Origin: 'Nostoc azollae' 0708
Lineage (GTDB): Bacteria; Cyanobacteriota; Cyanobacteriia; Cyanobacteriales; Nostocaceae
Reading direction: 5' to 3'
Assembly: GCF_000196515.1 (NCBI RefSeq)
Contig: NC_014248.1
Coordinates: forward strand, 3,972,001-4,036,000
Length of the DNA stretch: 64,000 bases
Positions 29,038 to 40,998 of the stretch are shown in pieces (positions within the stretch are counted from its first letter, which is position 1; every line of letters starts with the position of its first letter). The position numbers and the translations under genes were made by a program. A model generated the notes under the pieces. It did not search any database. It was given only the letters and a program-made list of their open reading frames with translations, and was not told where the DNA came from.

Positions 29038-29943
29038 GAGATGATTTATAAAGTAAATGTTGAGGAGACAAGAGGAAGTAGCATAATTCTAGTCATAAGA
29101 GCATATATAGCCCCTTCGCTCATTTGTGTTAAGCGCTCATAATCCTTGCTTAGACGATGATATTGGTTAAACCACCCAAATGTTCTTTCTACTACCCAGG
29201 GTTGTGGTAAAACTTTAAATTCTTGCTCAGTAGGTCCTATGACTTCAACATGAGCTTGAATCAGGAACCAAACTGCAAGTGCAAATTTATCACCGTCATA
29301 ACCGGAATCAACTCATAAAACTTGGACTTTTTCCAATAATTCTGTGGGTTTCTCTAGCAGTTCCATTAGTGTATAGGCAGCAAGTATTAGTTCTGACACA
29401 TTCGCTTGACTAACAACAAGTTTCAACATAAGTCCCAGGCTATCAACTAAAGTATGCCCCTGTCTTCCTTTTACCTTTTTACATCCGTCAAAACCATACA
29501 CATCCCCTTTTTTTGGTCAGTGTTGACCGACTGACTGTCTGCGGCGAGCGCGGTAGGTTGTGTTGATTTACCTAATTTCGAGCGAACTTGACCACCCAAT
29601 GTATGGTTGAATTTTTCCCAAACCCCCTGGCCCTGCCATTTACTGTAATAGCTATATACCGTTGACCTTGGCGGGAAGTCACCTGGAAGCATATTCCATT
29701 GACATCCAGTTTTCAAATGAAAATAGATGGCATTACATATTTCACCCATATCTGTTGTGGGTGGATGCCCTCCTTCTTTGGCTGGTGGAATCAATGGGGC
29801 CAGGATTTCCCAGTCCATATCAGTTAAGTCTGTGGGGTAAGACTTTCGTTCCATCAGTAGCTATGTAAATACACTACATTTTATGTATCCTATCCTTCCA
29901 ACATTCCTTTTCTACTCCCCTTTACATTTACTTTATCAGCCTC
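29038..29943 (-). mobile_element. IS5-family insertion sequence (IS427/IS1031-like) with TTA target duplication
   Basis: About 906 bp. The left end (GAG-ATGAT...TAAAGTAAATGT) and the complemented right end (GAGGCTGATAAAGTAAATGT) are imperfect inverted repeats. The direct TTA repeats at 29035-29037 and 29944-29946 fit the TNA duplication of this group. It abuts the ISKra4 remnant on the right. Confidence 0.8.
29046..29854 (-). pseudogene. IS5-family transposase with -1 frameshift site and a nonsense codon
   Basis: The first frame (29854 to about 29505) begins MERKSYPTDLTDMDWEILAP and contains ALAADSQSVNTDQKKG. A run of seven A followed by G (plus-strand T7 at 29508-29514) forms an A-AAA-AAG slippery heptamer; shifting by -1 gives the family-consensus reading GDVYGFDGCKKVKGRQGHTLVD. 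Programmed -1 frameshifting is normal in this IS5 group. The second frame then meets TGA at 29313-29315 where the family has a Trp codon, and continues [32 protein letters not shown]. The TGA makes the copy inactive. Confidence 0.8.
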
Positions 29944-30589
29944 TTAGACAGTTTGAAGATGGATAAAAGAGGTAAAAATGGAATTACAGAAATTATTATG
30001 GCAACTTCCAGCTATCCATTGACAAGGAAGATGTAACATAATTGCCGCATTTTGTTTTAACCGAAATTTACTGTTTCCTTTCATTCTTAAATTGACAACT
30101 TGGCGGATTGAACTTTCCATAGCTCCACTAGCAATAGGTAATTTACGGGCTAAAACTTTAGCATAATTCAGACGTTCTTCCCCATAGGTATGTAACAGAT
30201 AATTTCTTTGTTCAAGCAGAGTTTTAGAATGCTCTCCGAGTGGTGAAGCAATAAATTCATCCATATTAAGGCAGCTTCTCTAATAGACCTCTTACAAAAT
30301 TTTTCCTGTGGTATGATAGAGAGTTTTAGATTTTATGTGTTTTTGGTGTTCTTTGGGCTCGTTAATTCAAACATAACCCTGTAACTCTAACTTTTGGCTA
30401 AAACAAAGACAACCGCCTATTTGAACATAAAATTAATTCTGCAAGAGGTCTAATATTTTCTTCATGCGCCTTAGAAGTTTGTCCATTCCATTGGGGAATG
30501 TTATTACTTTCTAAAAGTTTTGTAACTGGCTCTTGAAAATCTTTCAACCATTCGCTTAAATCAAGACTGGAATATATATTCTTTGTCAT
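29944..30589 (-). pseudogene. ISKra4-family transposase remnant with internal deletion and nested MITE
   Basis: The N-terminal part (30589 inward) reads LSEWLKDFQEPVTKLLESNN and QWNGQTSKAHEENI. A 165-bp insert then interrupts the frame. Beyond it the frame continues REAALIWMNLLLHHSE, then shifts into LLEQRNYLLHTYGEERLNYAK and the conserved C-terminal block LPIASGAMESSIRQVVNLRMKG. The catalytic centre is absent, so a large internal deletion joined N and C parts. The C terminus stops at the TTA that is also the IS5 target duplication. Confidence 0.75.
30286..30450. mobile_element. 165-bp MITE inserted in the ISKra4 remnant
   Basis: The ends GACCTCTTACAAAAT and ATTCTGCAAGAGGTC are inverted repeats. 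An exact 5-bp direct repeat TAATA flanks it (30281-30285 and 30451-30455). Removing the element plus one TAATA rejoins the ISKra4 reading frame (AHEENI-REAALI), good evidence of a real insertion. It has no coding capacity and must have been mobilised by a transposase elsewhere. Confidence 0.85.
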
Positions 30590-30863
30590 TAACGGTAGGC
30601 GTTCCCTATTTTTTCTTTGGAAATCCTACCTTGTTTTCGAACACAATACCAGTCTGTATCAACTTCTCTCATCTGATAAATTTATTTAAGTAATTTACTT
30701 AATATATATGTATACGATATTTTAATCGTACGGTAAATGATTTTTATCGATGCCTGTTTTCGGTTTAGCGAGCGCACACTTACTTTTTACCCCACCTCAC
30801 AAAATCACGTTGCGCCCTTTTCTTACATACTTGTCGGAAGAAGATACACAGAAAGTTTTATAT

Positions 30864-30993
30864 TAAGTAGGTGTCCGGAAAAATTTATAACTATGTCATG
30901 GCGGATGCAGCAAAGGGGAACCAAGCAATAGCAAGGGTTTCAAGTAATTTATATTTTCTTACATAGTTATGTTTATTTGTGTCTACCTACTTA
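30864..30993. mobile_element. Second MITE-like element, about 130 bp
   Basis: TAAGTAGGTGTCCGG...ATAACTATGT at the left is matched by an imperfect inverted copy at the right (ACATAGTTAT...GTCTACCTACTTA). There is no ORF inside and the target duplication is not certain. It lies just upstream of the restriction-subunit remnant. Confidence 0.6.
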
Positions 30994-31030
30994 TTATTAA
31001 AGCGAGATTGCTAGTTTTGTCCATAACCAG

Positions 31031-31622
31031 ATGGAAAAACATTTCTGGGAATATCAAGTTGAGTATGAAGTCAAAATCAGCAAAGGTTTTACAACCCTAA
31101 AAGAGAGTGCTTATACTACAAATGCGAATGATTCTTTAGATTATAGAATCTCGCCTCAAGATAAAAGTAATATGTCTAAATATCTGTTTACAGGTTTTTC
31201 TAAATGCCTTTATACAGAACAAAAATTCCAATCCGAAGCGGAGAGGGTATTATCTATAATTTTGGAACGAGATGCAATAAAATGGTTTAAACCAGCAAGG
31301 GGACAATTTCAGAGTTATTACAAATGGGATGGAGATTACTTAGAATATCAACCGGATTTTGTGGCAGAAACAGAAGAAATTATCTATATGCTTGAACGTA
31401 AAAATCGAGATGAAATAGATCATCCTCAAGTGCTTGCTAAAAGTGCTTGCTAAGAAAGATGTAGCGGTTCAATGGTGTAAATATGCTTCTGAATATATGC
31501 TAAAACACAATGGTAAGCCTTGGGTTTATGTGTTTATAGCTGATCATGCGATCACTCAAAATATGACACTTAAAGGACTAGGTGCGCGCTTTATCACAAA
31601 GTGGCAAGTGACAGAGGAATAG
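31031..31622 (+). pseudogene. C-terminal part of a type III-like restriction endonuclease subunit, frameshifted
   Basis: About 190 residues of the C-terminal nuclease region: VEYEVKISKGFTTLKESAY, SPQDKSNMSKYLFTGFSKCL, IKWFKPARGQFQSYY and the nuclease-like DYLEYQPDFVAET...YMLERKN (PD-D/ExK pattern). The frame breaks at an exact 13-bp tandem duplication (31428-31440 and 31441-31453). Deleting one copy joins HPQVLAK to KDVAVQWCKYASEYM and runs to TAG near 31622. The helicase-containing N terminus is missing, apparently lost through the IS/MITE cluster on the left. The family call (DEAD-helicase restriction subunit) is from memory of these motifs. Confidence 0.7.
31428..31453 (+). repeat. Exact 13-bp tandem duplication causing a frameshift
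   Basis: AAGTGCTTGCTAA occurs twice back to back. The second copy shifts the frame of the restriction-subunit remnant and creates the stop at its end. Confidence 0.95.
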
Positions 31623-31661
31623 GAGAGAATTATCAATCCGCAATCCCCAATCAACGATTTT

Positions 31662-32180
31662 TCAACACCTTTGACTTATACTTGTCTCCAAATCACCAGG
31701 ATTCATAAGTTCAAACTTTTCAAAGGGTTGATGAATCCAGGGGTTACTAGCTAGATACTCAGTATAGTAATCTGGGGTAATAACTGAACAGGCTTTATAC
31801 CAAATTACAGCAGTACGGATTTCCTCAATGGGAAACTCACTATGTTCTTTTAGCCAAGGAACTGTTTGCTGTAGAGTTATCCCAGAATCCACTAAATCAT
31901 CTACCAGGAGAATCCGGTAACCTAACTTGTCGGTAGTCATCGTTAAGTGAGTGGAAATTACTAAACTGCCCCTTTCTTGTTTACCCACACCACTGTAAGA
32001 TGATGTAGCTAAAATTGCCAGAGGTTGATTATATATCCGGGAAAGAATATCTCCTACTCTTAGTCCCCCTCTAGCAAGACAGACAATTTGATTGAACTCC
32101 CAACCTGATTCATAAATCTTGACAGCCAATTGTTCAATTTTATGGTGATAATCTGACCAAGAAACGTGAAGGTGTGACAT
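31662..32180 (-). CDS. Phosphoribosyltransferase (purine/xanthine-guanine type)
   Basis: 172 aa. The PRPP-binding loop ILLVDDLVDSGITL lies near residue 88, and an earlier segment (IVCLARGGLRVGDILSRIYNQPL) is typical of type I PRTases of the Gpt/hypoxanthine family. It transfers a ribose-5-phosphate from PRPP to a purine base, i.e. salvage in the cytoplasm; the exact base is uncertain. It is intact although surrounded by dead genes: 38 bp separate its stop from the dead restriction gene. Confidence 0.85.
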   Translation of the reverse strand: MSHLHVSWSDYHHKIEQLAVKIYESGWEFNQIVCLARGGLRVGDILSRIYNQPLAILATSSYSGVGKQERGSLVISTHLTMTTDKLGYRILLVDDLVDSGITLQQTVPWLKEHSEFPIEEIRTAVIWYKACSVITPDYYTEYLASNPWIHQPFEKFELMNPGDLETSISQRC

Positions 32181-32253
32181 AAAACTCAGGGAAGTATTTT
32201 TTAGTTAGCACTGAAAGCAAATACCAACTATTTTAATATGAGTGTAAGTAATT

Positions 32254-33697
32254 ATGAACGATTCCAATAGTGAAAAATTAGCCTGTGAAAAGTTAGATTT
32301 TAAAACTAAACTTGCTTATGGCGCTGGAGATTTAGGTCCAGCTATTACTTCTAATATTGCCATATTTTTTGTGCTGGTCTTCTTTACCAATGTACCAGGT
32401 ATTGCTGCTGGTTTAGCTGGCAGTATTTTAATGATTGGTAAAATTTGGGATGCTGTTAATGATCCATTTGTAGGATTATTGACCGACAAAACTAAATCTC
32501 GTCGCTGGGGTCGTCGTTTACCTTGGTTGTTATATGGTGCTATTCCTTTCTTTTGGGATTTTCTTCTTCTTCCAATGGATTGGACCACAATTTAACCCCC
32601 AGCAAAGTAGTAACATTTGGCCATTGTTTTGGTATTACGTTGCTATTGGGGTCATGTCTCAAGTGTTTTTTACAGTGGTCAATTTGCCTTATACGGCAAT
32701 GATACCGGAACTATCTCAAGATTACGATGAACGAACTAGTTTAAATAGCTTTTGCTTTACTTTTTCCATTGGTGGCAGTATTTTATCGCTGATTTTAGCG
32801 CAAATGATTTTTTCTCAGATTACTAATCCTTAACAACAGTATCTAGTATTAGCAGCAATTTGTACTGTGATTTCGGTTTTATCCTTATATTGGTGCGTTT
32901 ATGGAACACGCGCTCGCATCCTGGCTTTTGAAGCGAAAGGCATTAAATTGGCAGAACCTCCAGAAATTCCCTTCCTTGAACAGATAAAAATTGCCTTCAG
33001 CAATCGACCTTTTCTATTTGTTATCGCTATCTATCTTTTCTCATGGTTAGGTGTGCAAATTACAGCTAGTACTATTATTCCCTATTTTGTGATTTATTGT
33101 ATGGGGATGAAAAACTCAGAAGTTCCCACAGTCTTAATAGCAGTTCAAACAACAGCCTTATTAATGTTATTTGTGTGGAGTAATCTAAGTAAAAAATTTG
33201 GTAAAAAACTTGTTTATTTTTTGGGAATGAGTTTATGGATAATTGCCGCTGCTGGACTATTTTTTCTAAAATCTAATCAAGTTGGATTAATGTATTTGAT
33301 GGCTGTAATGGCAGGTTGTGGAGTTTCTACAGCTTATTTAATTTCTTGATCAATGATTCCCGATGTAATTGAATTAGATGAATTGCAAACAGGACAAAGA
33401 AGAGAAGGAGTTTTTTATGGTCTAATGGTCCTCTTGCAAAAATTTGGTTTATCTTTTGGCTTATTTTTAGTAGGTAATGCTTTACAAGCATCTGGTTTTA
33501 AGGAAGCTGTAGTTGGATGAAATACCCTACCTATACAACTAGATTCAGGATTATTAGTTATTAGAATTGCCGTTGGAGTGATGCCGATAATTTGTTTAGC
33601 AATTGGCTTGATTTCGACTTTTTTCTATCCTATTAACCGTGAGATGCACGCAGAAATAATATTGAAGTTGCAAGAAAGACAGGAAATTGGAGGATAA
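32254..33697 (+). pseudogene. Broken sugar:cation symporter (GPH/MelB family)
   Basis: The parts line up as one transporter of about 470 aa. N part: LAYGAGDLGPAI, NDPFVGLLTDKTKSRRWGRRLPWL. A 4-bp tandem duplication (CTTT at 32546-32549 and 32550-32553) shifts the frame; removing it gives the smooth IPFGIFFFFQW. Later in-frame stops are TAA at 32831-32833, TGA at 33347-33349 (just before SMIPDVIELDE, where a Trp is usual) and TGA at 33518. The conserved GQRREGVFYGLMVLLQKFG block is still readable, and the end is ERQEIGG. With at least four lesions it is a decaying gene. Confidence 0.88.
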
Positions 33698-33847
33698 AGA
33701 ATTTTTTATATGCAACAGTGTGCAGAAATAATATTATTCTCCCTGTTATATTCACAGTATATTTCTAAAGACTTTCATCCTGATTAGGTGTTAAATATGA
33801 ATTGGTAGCTTGATATTTACATCTACAATTTCCTGATTAACCCAAAG

Positions 33848-34663
33848 TTATACTTGATTTTCTTGAAGAATATCTGCTCCTAATTCCTGGTAAGTAGCGA
33901 TATTTTTTTGATAAGATTTTTAAATCTGCTGATAGTTATGTTGTTCTACTTTTAGAGGCAGTACAACAATTGCAATTGGAAGATTAGTTTCGCTACTCTT
34001 TACATCTGAAATCCGCCAAAGAAGTGCATCCTGTAATCTATCGGGTACATCAACTTCAAAAGATATACCATCTGCTGCATAGTAAGGTCTACCATTAGTA
34101 ACAACCACATCGAATTTATTATTTTCTAGCTTACTAGGAATTTCATAATCACTTTTCATTAAGTCTTGAGCTTGTTCTCCAAATGTCTGCTTTAAAACTT
34201 CCCGTGTTTTAGACTTGATAATTTTTGCAGCAGCTTGACGGTCACGGATCTTAAACCCAGGAGTGGATTCAGATACTAGTTCACTCAAATATTTATTAGC
34301 AATATCTTCTACTAATGCATCCATAGTATCAAGTAAACTGCGAGGTTCTGTGAATTGAATACTATTTATCCATCCCTTTGCTATCTTTGAAAGTCGTTCT
34401 TACTTTGGTACTTCATCAGGTTTGTCTGGAGCAAAAATAAGCCCTTCTTTAGCTCCGTTTTCCATGCGATGAGCAAAATCTTTCAGGAAGTCAATTTCTT
34501 CCATACCAAAATGACGCACTCGCTGCGAATTTTTTACAAAGTGTATTCTGACAACGTTGTTATTAAAAGCAATCACACCAATATTAATCCTTTCATCTGC
34601 GATCAGATTGGGAACATACTGAATTACACTGTATCTACTTGCCATAGCGCCTACATCACACAT
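33848..34663 (-). pseudogene. DUF3037-family gene with in-frame stops
   Basis: One continuous minus-strand frame reads SRYSVIQYVPNLIADERINIG and RVRHFGMEEIDFLKDF, typical of DUF3037, then meets TAA at 34400-34402 after DEVPK. It continues ERLSKIAKGWINSIQF, MDALVEDIANKYLSEL and FDVVVTNGRPYYAADG to a second TAA at 33920 and a final one at 33848. No frameshift is needed. The likely native start is ATG at 34645. The function of the family is unknown. The two stops make full-length product unlikely. Confidence 0.78.
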
Positions 34664-34725
34664 TAGATGAGGAAACCTTTCAAAATTAAAATAGGAGTCC
34701 TATATTTTTAAATCAGTTATTAGTA

Positions 34726-35895
34726 TTAGACATAACCTAAAATTGAAACACCCCAACCAATTAAACTACCACCCAAAACTAACCAAGCAGCATTGATACG
34801 GTAATGAATAGCTAAAATTACAGAGATTAAGAAAATAGCTAAACCAAAAAAATCTACATACGGTGTTTTTATGAAAGTGAAAGTCGTTATTCCCAGTTGT
34901 AATGTAGTCACTACCATTAACGCTACAGCACTGACATTGACAGCATCTAAAAAAGCCCTTGTCCAAAATGAGGCACGTAACCGAGGAATGAGAGGATTTA
35001 AAATAGGAACAAATAAGAATGAAGGTAGAAAAATTCCTACGGTTGCCACAATTGCACCAGGGATATCGGCAATTATATAACCTATAAATGTAGCAGTAGA
35101 AAGCACTGGTCCAGGAGTAAATTGACCGATAGCAACAGCATCTAATAGTTGTTGCTGGGTTAACCAGCCATATTGATGTACTAATCCTCCTTGCAGAAAT
35201 GCTATTAGTAAATATCCACCACCAAATAAGATACTACCAACTTTGAGAAAGAATAAACCTAATTTCCACAAAGGTACAGATACTCCTGTTACAGATGTTC
35301 CTTGCCAAGTTGCACCAATAGTTAGACCAGCTACAACTAAGTTAGTTTGATGACCATTTCGTAACCAAACCATTCCTATTATTCCTCCTAGTAATAAAGC
35401 TATAACTTCATTGACTTTAGCAAACCAAGTTATCAAGCCTACTGCTATAGCAATTATTAGTAATTGTCGGGTTTTTACCGCTTTTTTAGATAACCCCCAA
35501 AGGGCATTGATAATTATTGCTAGAACGGCTGGTTTTATCCCATACAGTAAAGGTGCAAATTGGGGTGAAGTACCATAATTAACATAGACCCAAGCAAATA
35601 TACCTGTAATTAAAACGGCAGGTAAGATAAAACAAACACCTGCAATAATTAAGCCTAACCATCCTGCATAAATGTATCCTATATGAATGGCCATTTCTGT
35701 AGAATTGGGTCCGGGAATTAAGTTAGTCGCACCCAATAAATCCAAAAAATATTCTCTTGTTAACCACTGACGACGCTTAACAACCTCATCTTCAATCATG
35801 GCAATATGGGCAACTGGTCCCCCAAAGCCGATAATACCCAGTTTAAGAAAGAGTTTGGCAATTTCCCCTAAACGATTTAATGGCAAGTTATTCAT
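34726..35895 (-). CDS. chrA: Chromate transporter, long-chain (two-domain) type
   Basis: 389 aa with two homologous halves. The N half has KLGIIGFGGPVAHIAMIEDEVV and the hallmark GATNLIPGPNSTEMAIHIGY; the C half repeats this with FLKVGSILFGGGYLLIAFLQ and AIGQFTPGPVLSTATFIGY. About ten hydrophobic segments. CHR-family proteins export chromate by exchange or proton-motive force; the physiological substrate here is unproven. Intact, without an obvious operon partner, inside an otherwise eroded stretch. Confidence 0.88.
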   Translation of the reverse strand: MNNLPLNRLGEIAKLFLKLGIIGFGGPVAHIAMIEDEVVKRRQWLTREYFLDLLGATNLIPGPNSTEMAIHIGYIYAGWLGLIIAGVCFILPAVLITGIFAWVYVNYGTSPQFAPLLYGIKPAVLAIIINALWGLSKKAVKTRQLLIIAIAVGLITWFAKVNEVIALLLGGIIGMVWLRNGHQTNLVVAGLTIGATWQGTSVTGVSVPLWKLGLFFLKVGSILFGGGYLLIAFLQGGLVHQYGWLTQQQLLDAVAIGQFTPGPVLSTATFIGYIIADIPGAIVATVGIFLPSFLFVPILNPLIPRLRASFWTRAFLDAVNVSAVALMVVTTLQLGITTFTFIKTPYVDFFGLAIFLISVILAIHYRINAAWLVLGGSLIGWGVSILGYV

Positions 35896-36108
35896 TTTAT
35901 TTCTGACTATGTTTATAATCTAAAAGATAGACAAGAGATTTAGAATAGGTTTTGAATTACAAAAAAAGTAGCCAAGTATACTAAACACATTGATTTAGTG
36001 TACTAAAATGCAAATTCCGATTAAAAATCTAGTGGCTCTTTCAGTAGTAGCACTTGGTAAAGTGTGCAGAATTGACTGTTGGCATTTATGGTTGACAGTC
36101 AATTTACT

Positions 36109-37100
36109 CTAAAATTGTGAATAGTAATTTCTCTTGGTTACAGCAGTATCAGTGAACTCACTAAATACGCCATCTATACCTAAGTCGAAAAAGGTTTTAT
36201 ATTCATCTTGGGGATTATTTTTAAAATTTAATGGGAGTAATAAATTTTCATTACGAAATGTCCAAGCATGAACTAGTAAACTGGCTTGATGAGCATCTCT
36301 AATTAAGGATGTTGGTAATTTTAATTTACCATTTTTATCTCTGGGAATCAATAAATTTTTCTTCACTCCTATTGCTTGTGCATATTGAGAAATTTGTTTT
36401 AAACCTGCTGGCTTAATTAAATCTTGATATGTGCGATAATTATCGCTGGTAATAAAATCATAAGGTTTAGCAGAATCATAAATTAACTGCACTAAAGGTA
36501 AATCTGTTTTCTTGGCTAATTCTTCCAGATTTCTAACTTCGAATGATCGAATAGATATAGGTAAATCAGTTTTTTGCAAAGTTATTAATCGATTTTCTTC
36601 TAATGGCAAGCCAATAGATTTAAAGTAAGTTTGATGTTTTGTCTCTGGATAAATTCCAACCATTTGACAAATTTTTTAACTTGTGTTTGTGGCTAAATTA
36701 ATGATTCCTTCGAATGTGGGAATTGTAAAAAATCCATTGTATTTTGTATTTTGTATACGTATTTGGGGAATGCGTTCTTTCGCGGTTAAGGTTTTTAATT
36801 CTGCTAAGGTAAAATCTTCTGTAAACCAGCCTGTTTTAACTTCACCATCAATAATTTTTGTGGTTTTAAGATGAACGAATTCAGGATGATTAGCAATATC
36901 TGTAGTTTCAGAGATTTCATTTTCATGACGAGCAATTAAAACTCTATATTTGGTAAGGTAATAACTAAGTCTAGTTCAATATAGTCAGGACCTACATCAA
37001 TTGCTAATTGATATGCTGCTAAAGTATATTCGGGATGGTATCCACTAGCACCTCGATGAGCGATAATAATAGGAGTTTGGTTGGTAATTTCTTTAGTCAT
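36109..37100 (-). pseudogene. Broken glycerophosphodiester phosphodiesterase
   Basis: The start at 37100 gives MTKEITNQTPIIIAHRGASG and DVGPDYIELDLVIT, the GDPD active-site region (HRGASG, E-L-D). A frameshift near 36960 follows; the next piece reads ARHENEISETTDIANHPEF, VKTGWFTEDFTLAELKTL and PQIRIQNTKYNGFF. An in-frame TAA at 36676-36678 precedes the last piece (VGIYPETKHQTYFKSIGLPL ... GVFSEFTDT), which still contains the C-terminal half. Two lesions inactivate it. The family hydrolyses glycerophosphodiesters from lipid turnover. Confidence 0.87.
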
Positions 37101-37255
37101 AACCTAACACAACAGTCTATTGTATCTGTCTTATTACGTAAGAGTCTATGTTTGCAGAAATTAAATACTACAACATTTTAAAGTAAAATCTTTTACAAGG
37201 TTTAGCTATTTAAAATAAAAATATACCATAGATAAGTGAGAGTTTCGTTACAGTT

Positions 37256-38322
37256 ATGACAAATAATAATATAGACAAGTAGCTTTCAGCTTTGATACAA
37301 CGGGTAGTATGTATCCTTGTTTAACCTAGGTGTGGAAGAAAATCAAAAATACTGTTACCAGACTGATGGATGAACTTCCTTTGATCAAGATAGGAATTAT
37401 AGCTTATGGTGACTATTATGATGCAGGTTCAACCTATGTTTCAAAAATCTTGAATATCTCTAGTGATGTTGATGAAGTTTGTGATTTTTTCCAAAATATT
37501 GAACCGACTGGTGGGGGAGACGCACCAGAATATTATGAGTTAGTATTACATGAAGCTCAATGTTTATCTTGGTCAAAATCTGCAAATAAATCATTAGTTT
37601 TAATTGGTGATGATATTCCTCATGCTCTAGCACATAATCCCCAAAAGCTGAATTGGCGTAAGGAATTAGATAAGTTAGGTGATGCTGAAATTACTTTTTA
37701 TGGAGTTCAAGCACTAAATCGCTCTCCTGCTACACCTTTTTATCAGGAAATAGCCGAAAAGTCAGGTGGTTTTCATATCACTCTTGATCAATTTTCTTAT
37801 ATTACTGATTTATTTTTAGCTGTTTGTTATCAACAATCATTAAATAAACAACTACAGGCTTATGAACAAGAAATAATTCAACAAGGGCAGATTAGTCGTG
37901 GGTTAAATATTTTATTTAACACAATGATGAAACGAGAAGGAGTTCCCTATTATGAATCCACTGATTTAACGGCAGTTTCTCCGGGAAGTTTTCAAGTTTT
38001 ACATGTTCACCAAGATATTTGTATTAAGGCTTTTATCTTGGAAAATGCCTTAATATTTAAACTAGGTAGGGGTTTCTATGAATTCACAAAAATAGAAACT
38101 ATCCAAGCCAAAAAAGAAATTATTTCAATGGATAGGGAGACTGGTGATTTATTTGAAGGTAGTTCAGCTAGGGAAATGTTAGATCTACCAATGGATGCCA
38201 CGATATGGATAAAACCTAGTAATCTAGAAAAATACGTGGTATTTGTGCAAAGTACGTCAGCTAATCGCAAGTTGATTGGTAAAACTAGATTTTTATATGA
38301 AGCGGAAAATTGGGATAATTGA
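37256..38322 (+). pseudogene. VWA-domain protein gene with damaged N terminus
   Basis: From ATG 37256 the frame reads MTNNNIDK and hits a stop. One base off, the frame gives AFSFDTTGSMYPCLT, whose DTTGS is the metal-binding MIDAS motif of von Willebrand A domains, then TAG at 37327-37329 in place of a probable CAG. The remainder (37330-38322, GTG start possible) is open for 330 codons: GIIAYGDYYDAGSTYV, EPTGGGDAPEYYE, SLVLIGDDIPHAL, and a C-terminal part I do not recognise. Without its MIDAS start the product would lack metal binding. It is probably a recent pseudogene, though the truncated form could still be made. Confidence 0.6.
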
Positions 38323-40788
<2,466 letters not shown>

Positions 40789-40880
40789 AGTTTACCTAAT
40801 AACCTAAATTGCATTTGATCAAGATATTTAGTATCACCAAACTGCTGAGCAAAAGTATTACTTCTTGAATCTGAATTCAA

Positions 40881-40946
40881 AGCATTCGGCTAATGCCTAA
40901 CGGCACGCTACGCAAACAGCAGTCATCTTTTTCAGGCTAACACCAA
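40881..40946. repeat. Interspersed repeat, copy B (right of ligA)
   Basis: AGCATTCGGCTAATGCC followed by TAACGGCACGCTACGC and ending CAGGCTAACACCAA: same orientation as copy A at 38542-38614 with a few differences, so ligA is bracketed by direct copies. Confidence 0.75.
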
Positions 40947-40998
40947 GTGACTCCTGACTCCTGAATTCTTACTCTGTATTTTTGAAATACAGTTTCCT

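Noticed and set aside
29313-29501. Separate second IS5 protein (orfB)
   Set aside because: It is the continuation of the transposase through the slippery site, not an independent gene.
30737-30931. 64-aa plus-strand ORF
   Set aside because: Enters the 130-bp MITE and has no motif or start signal.
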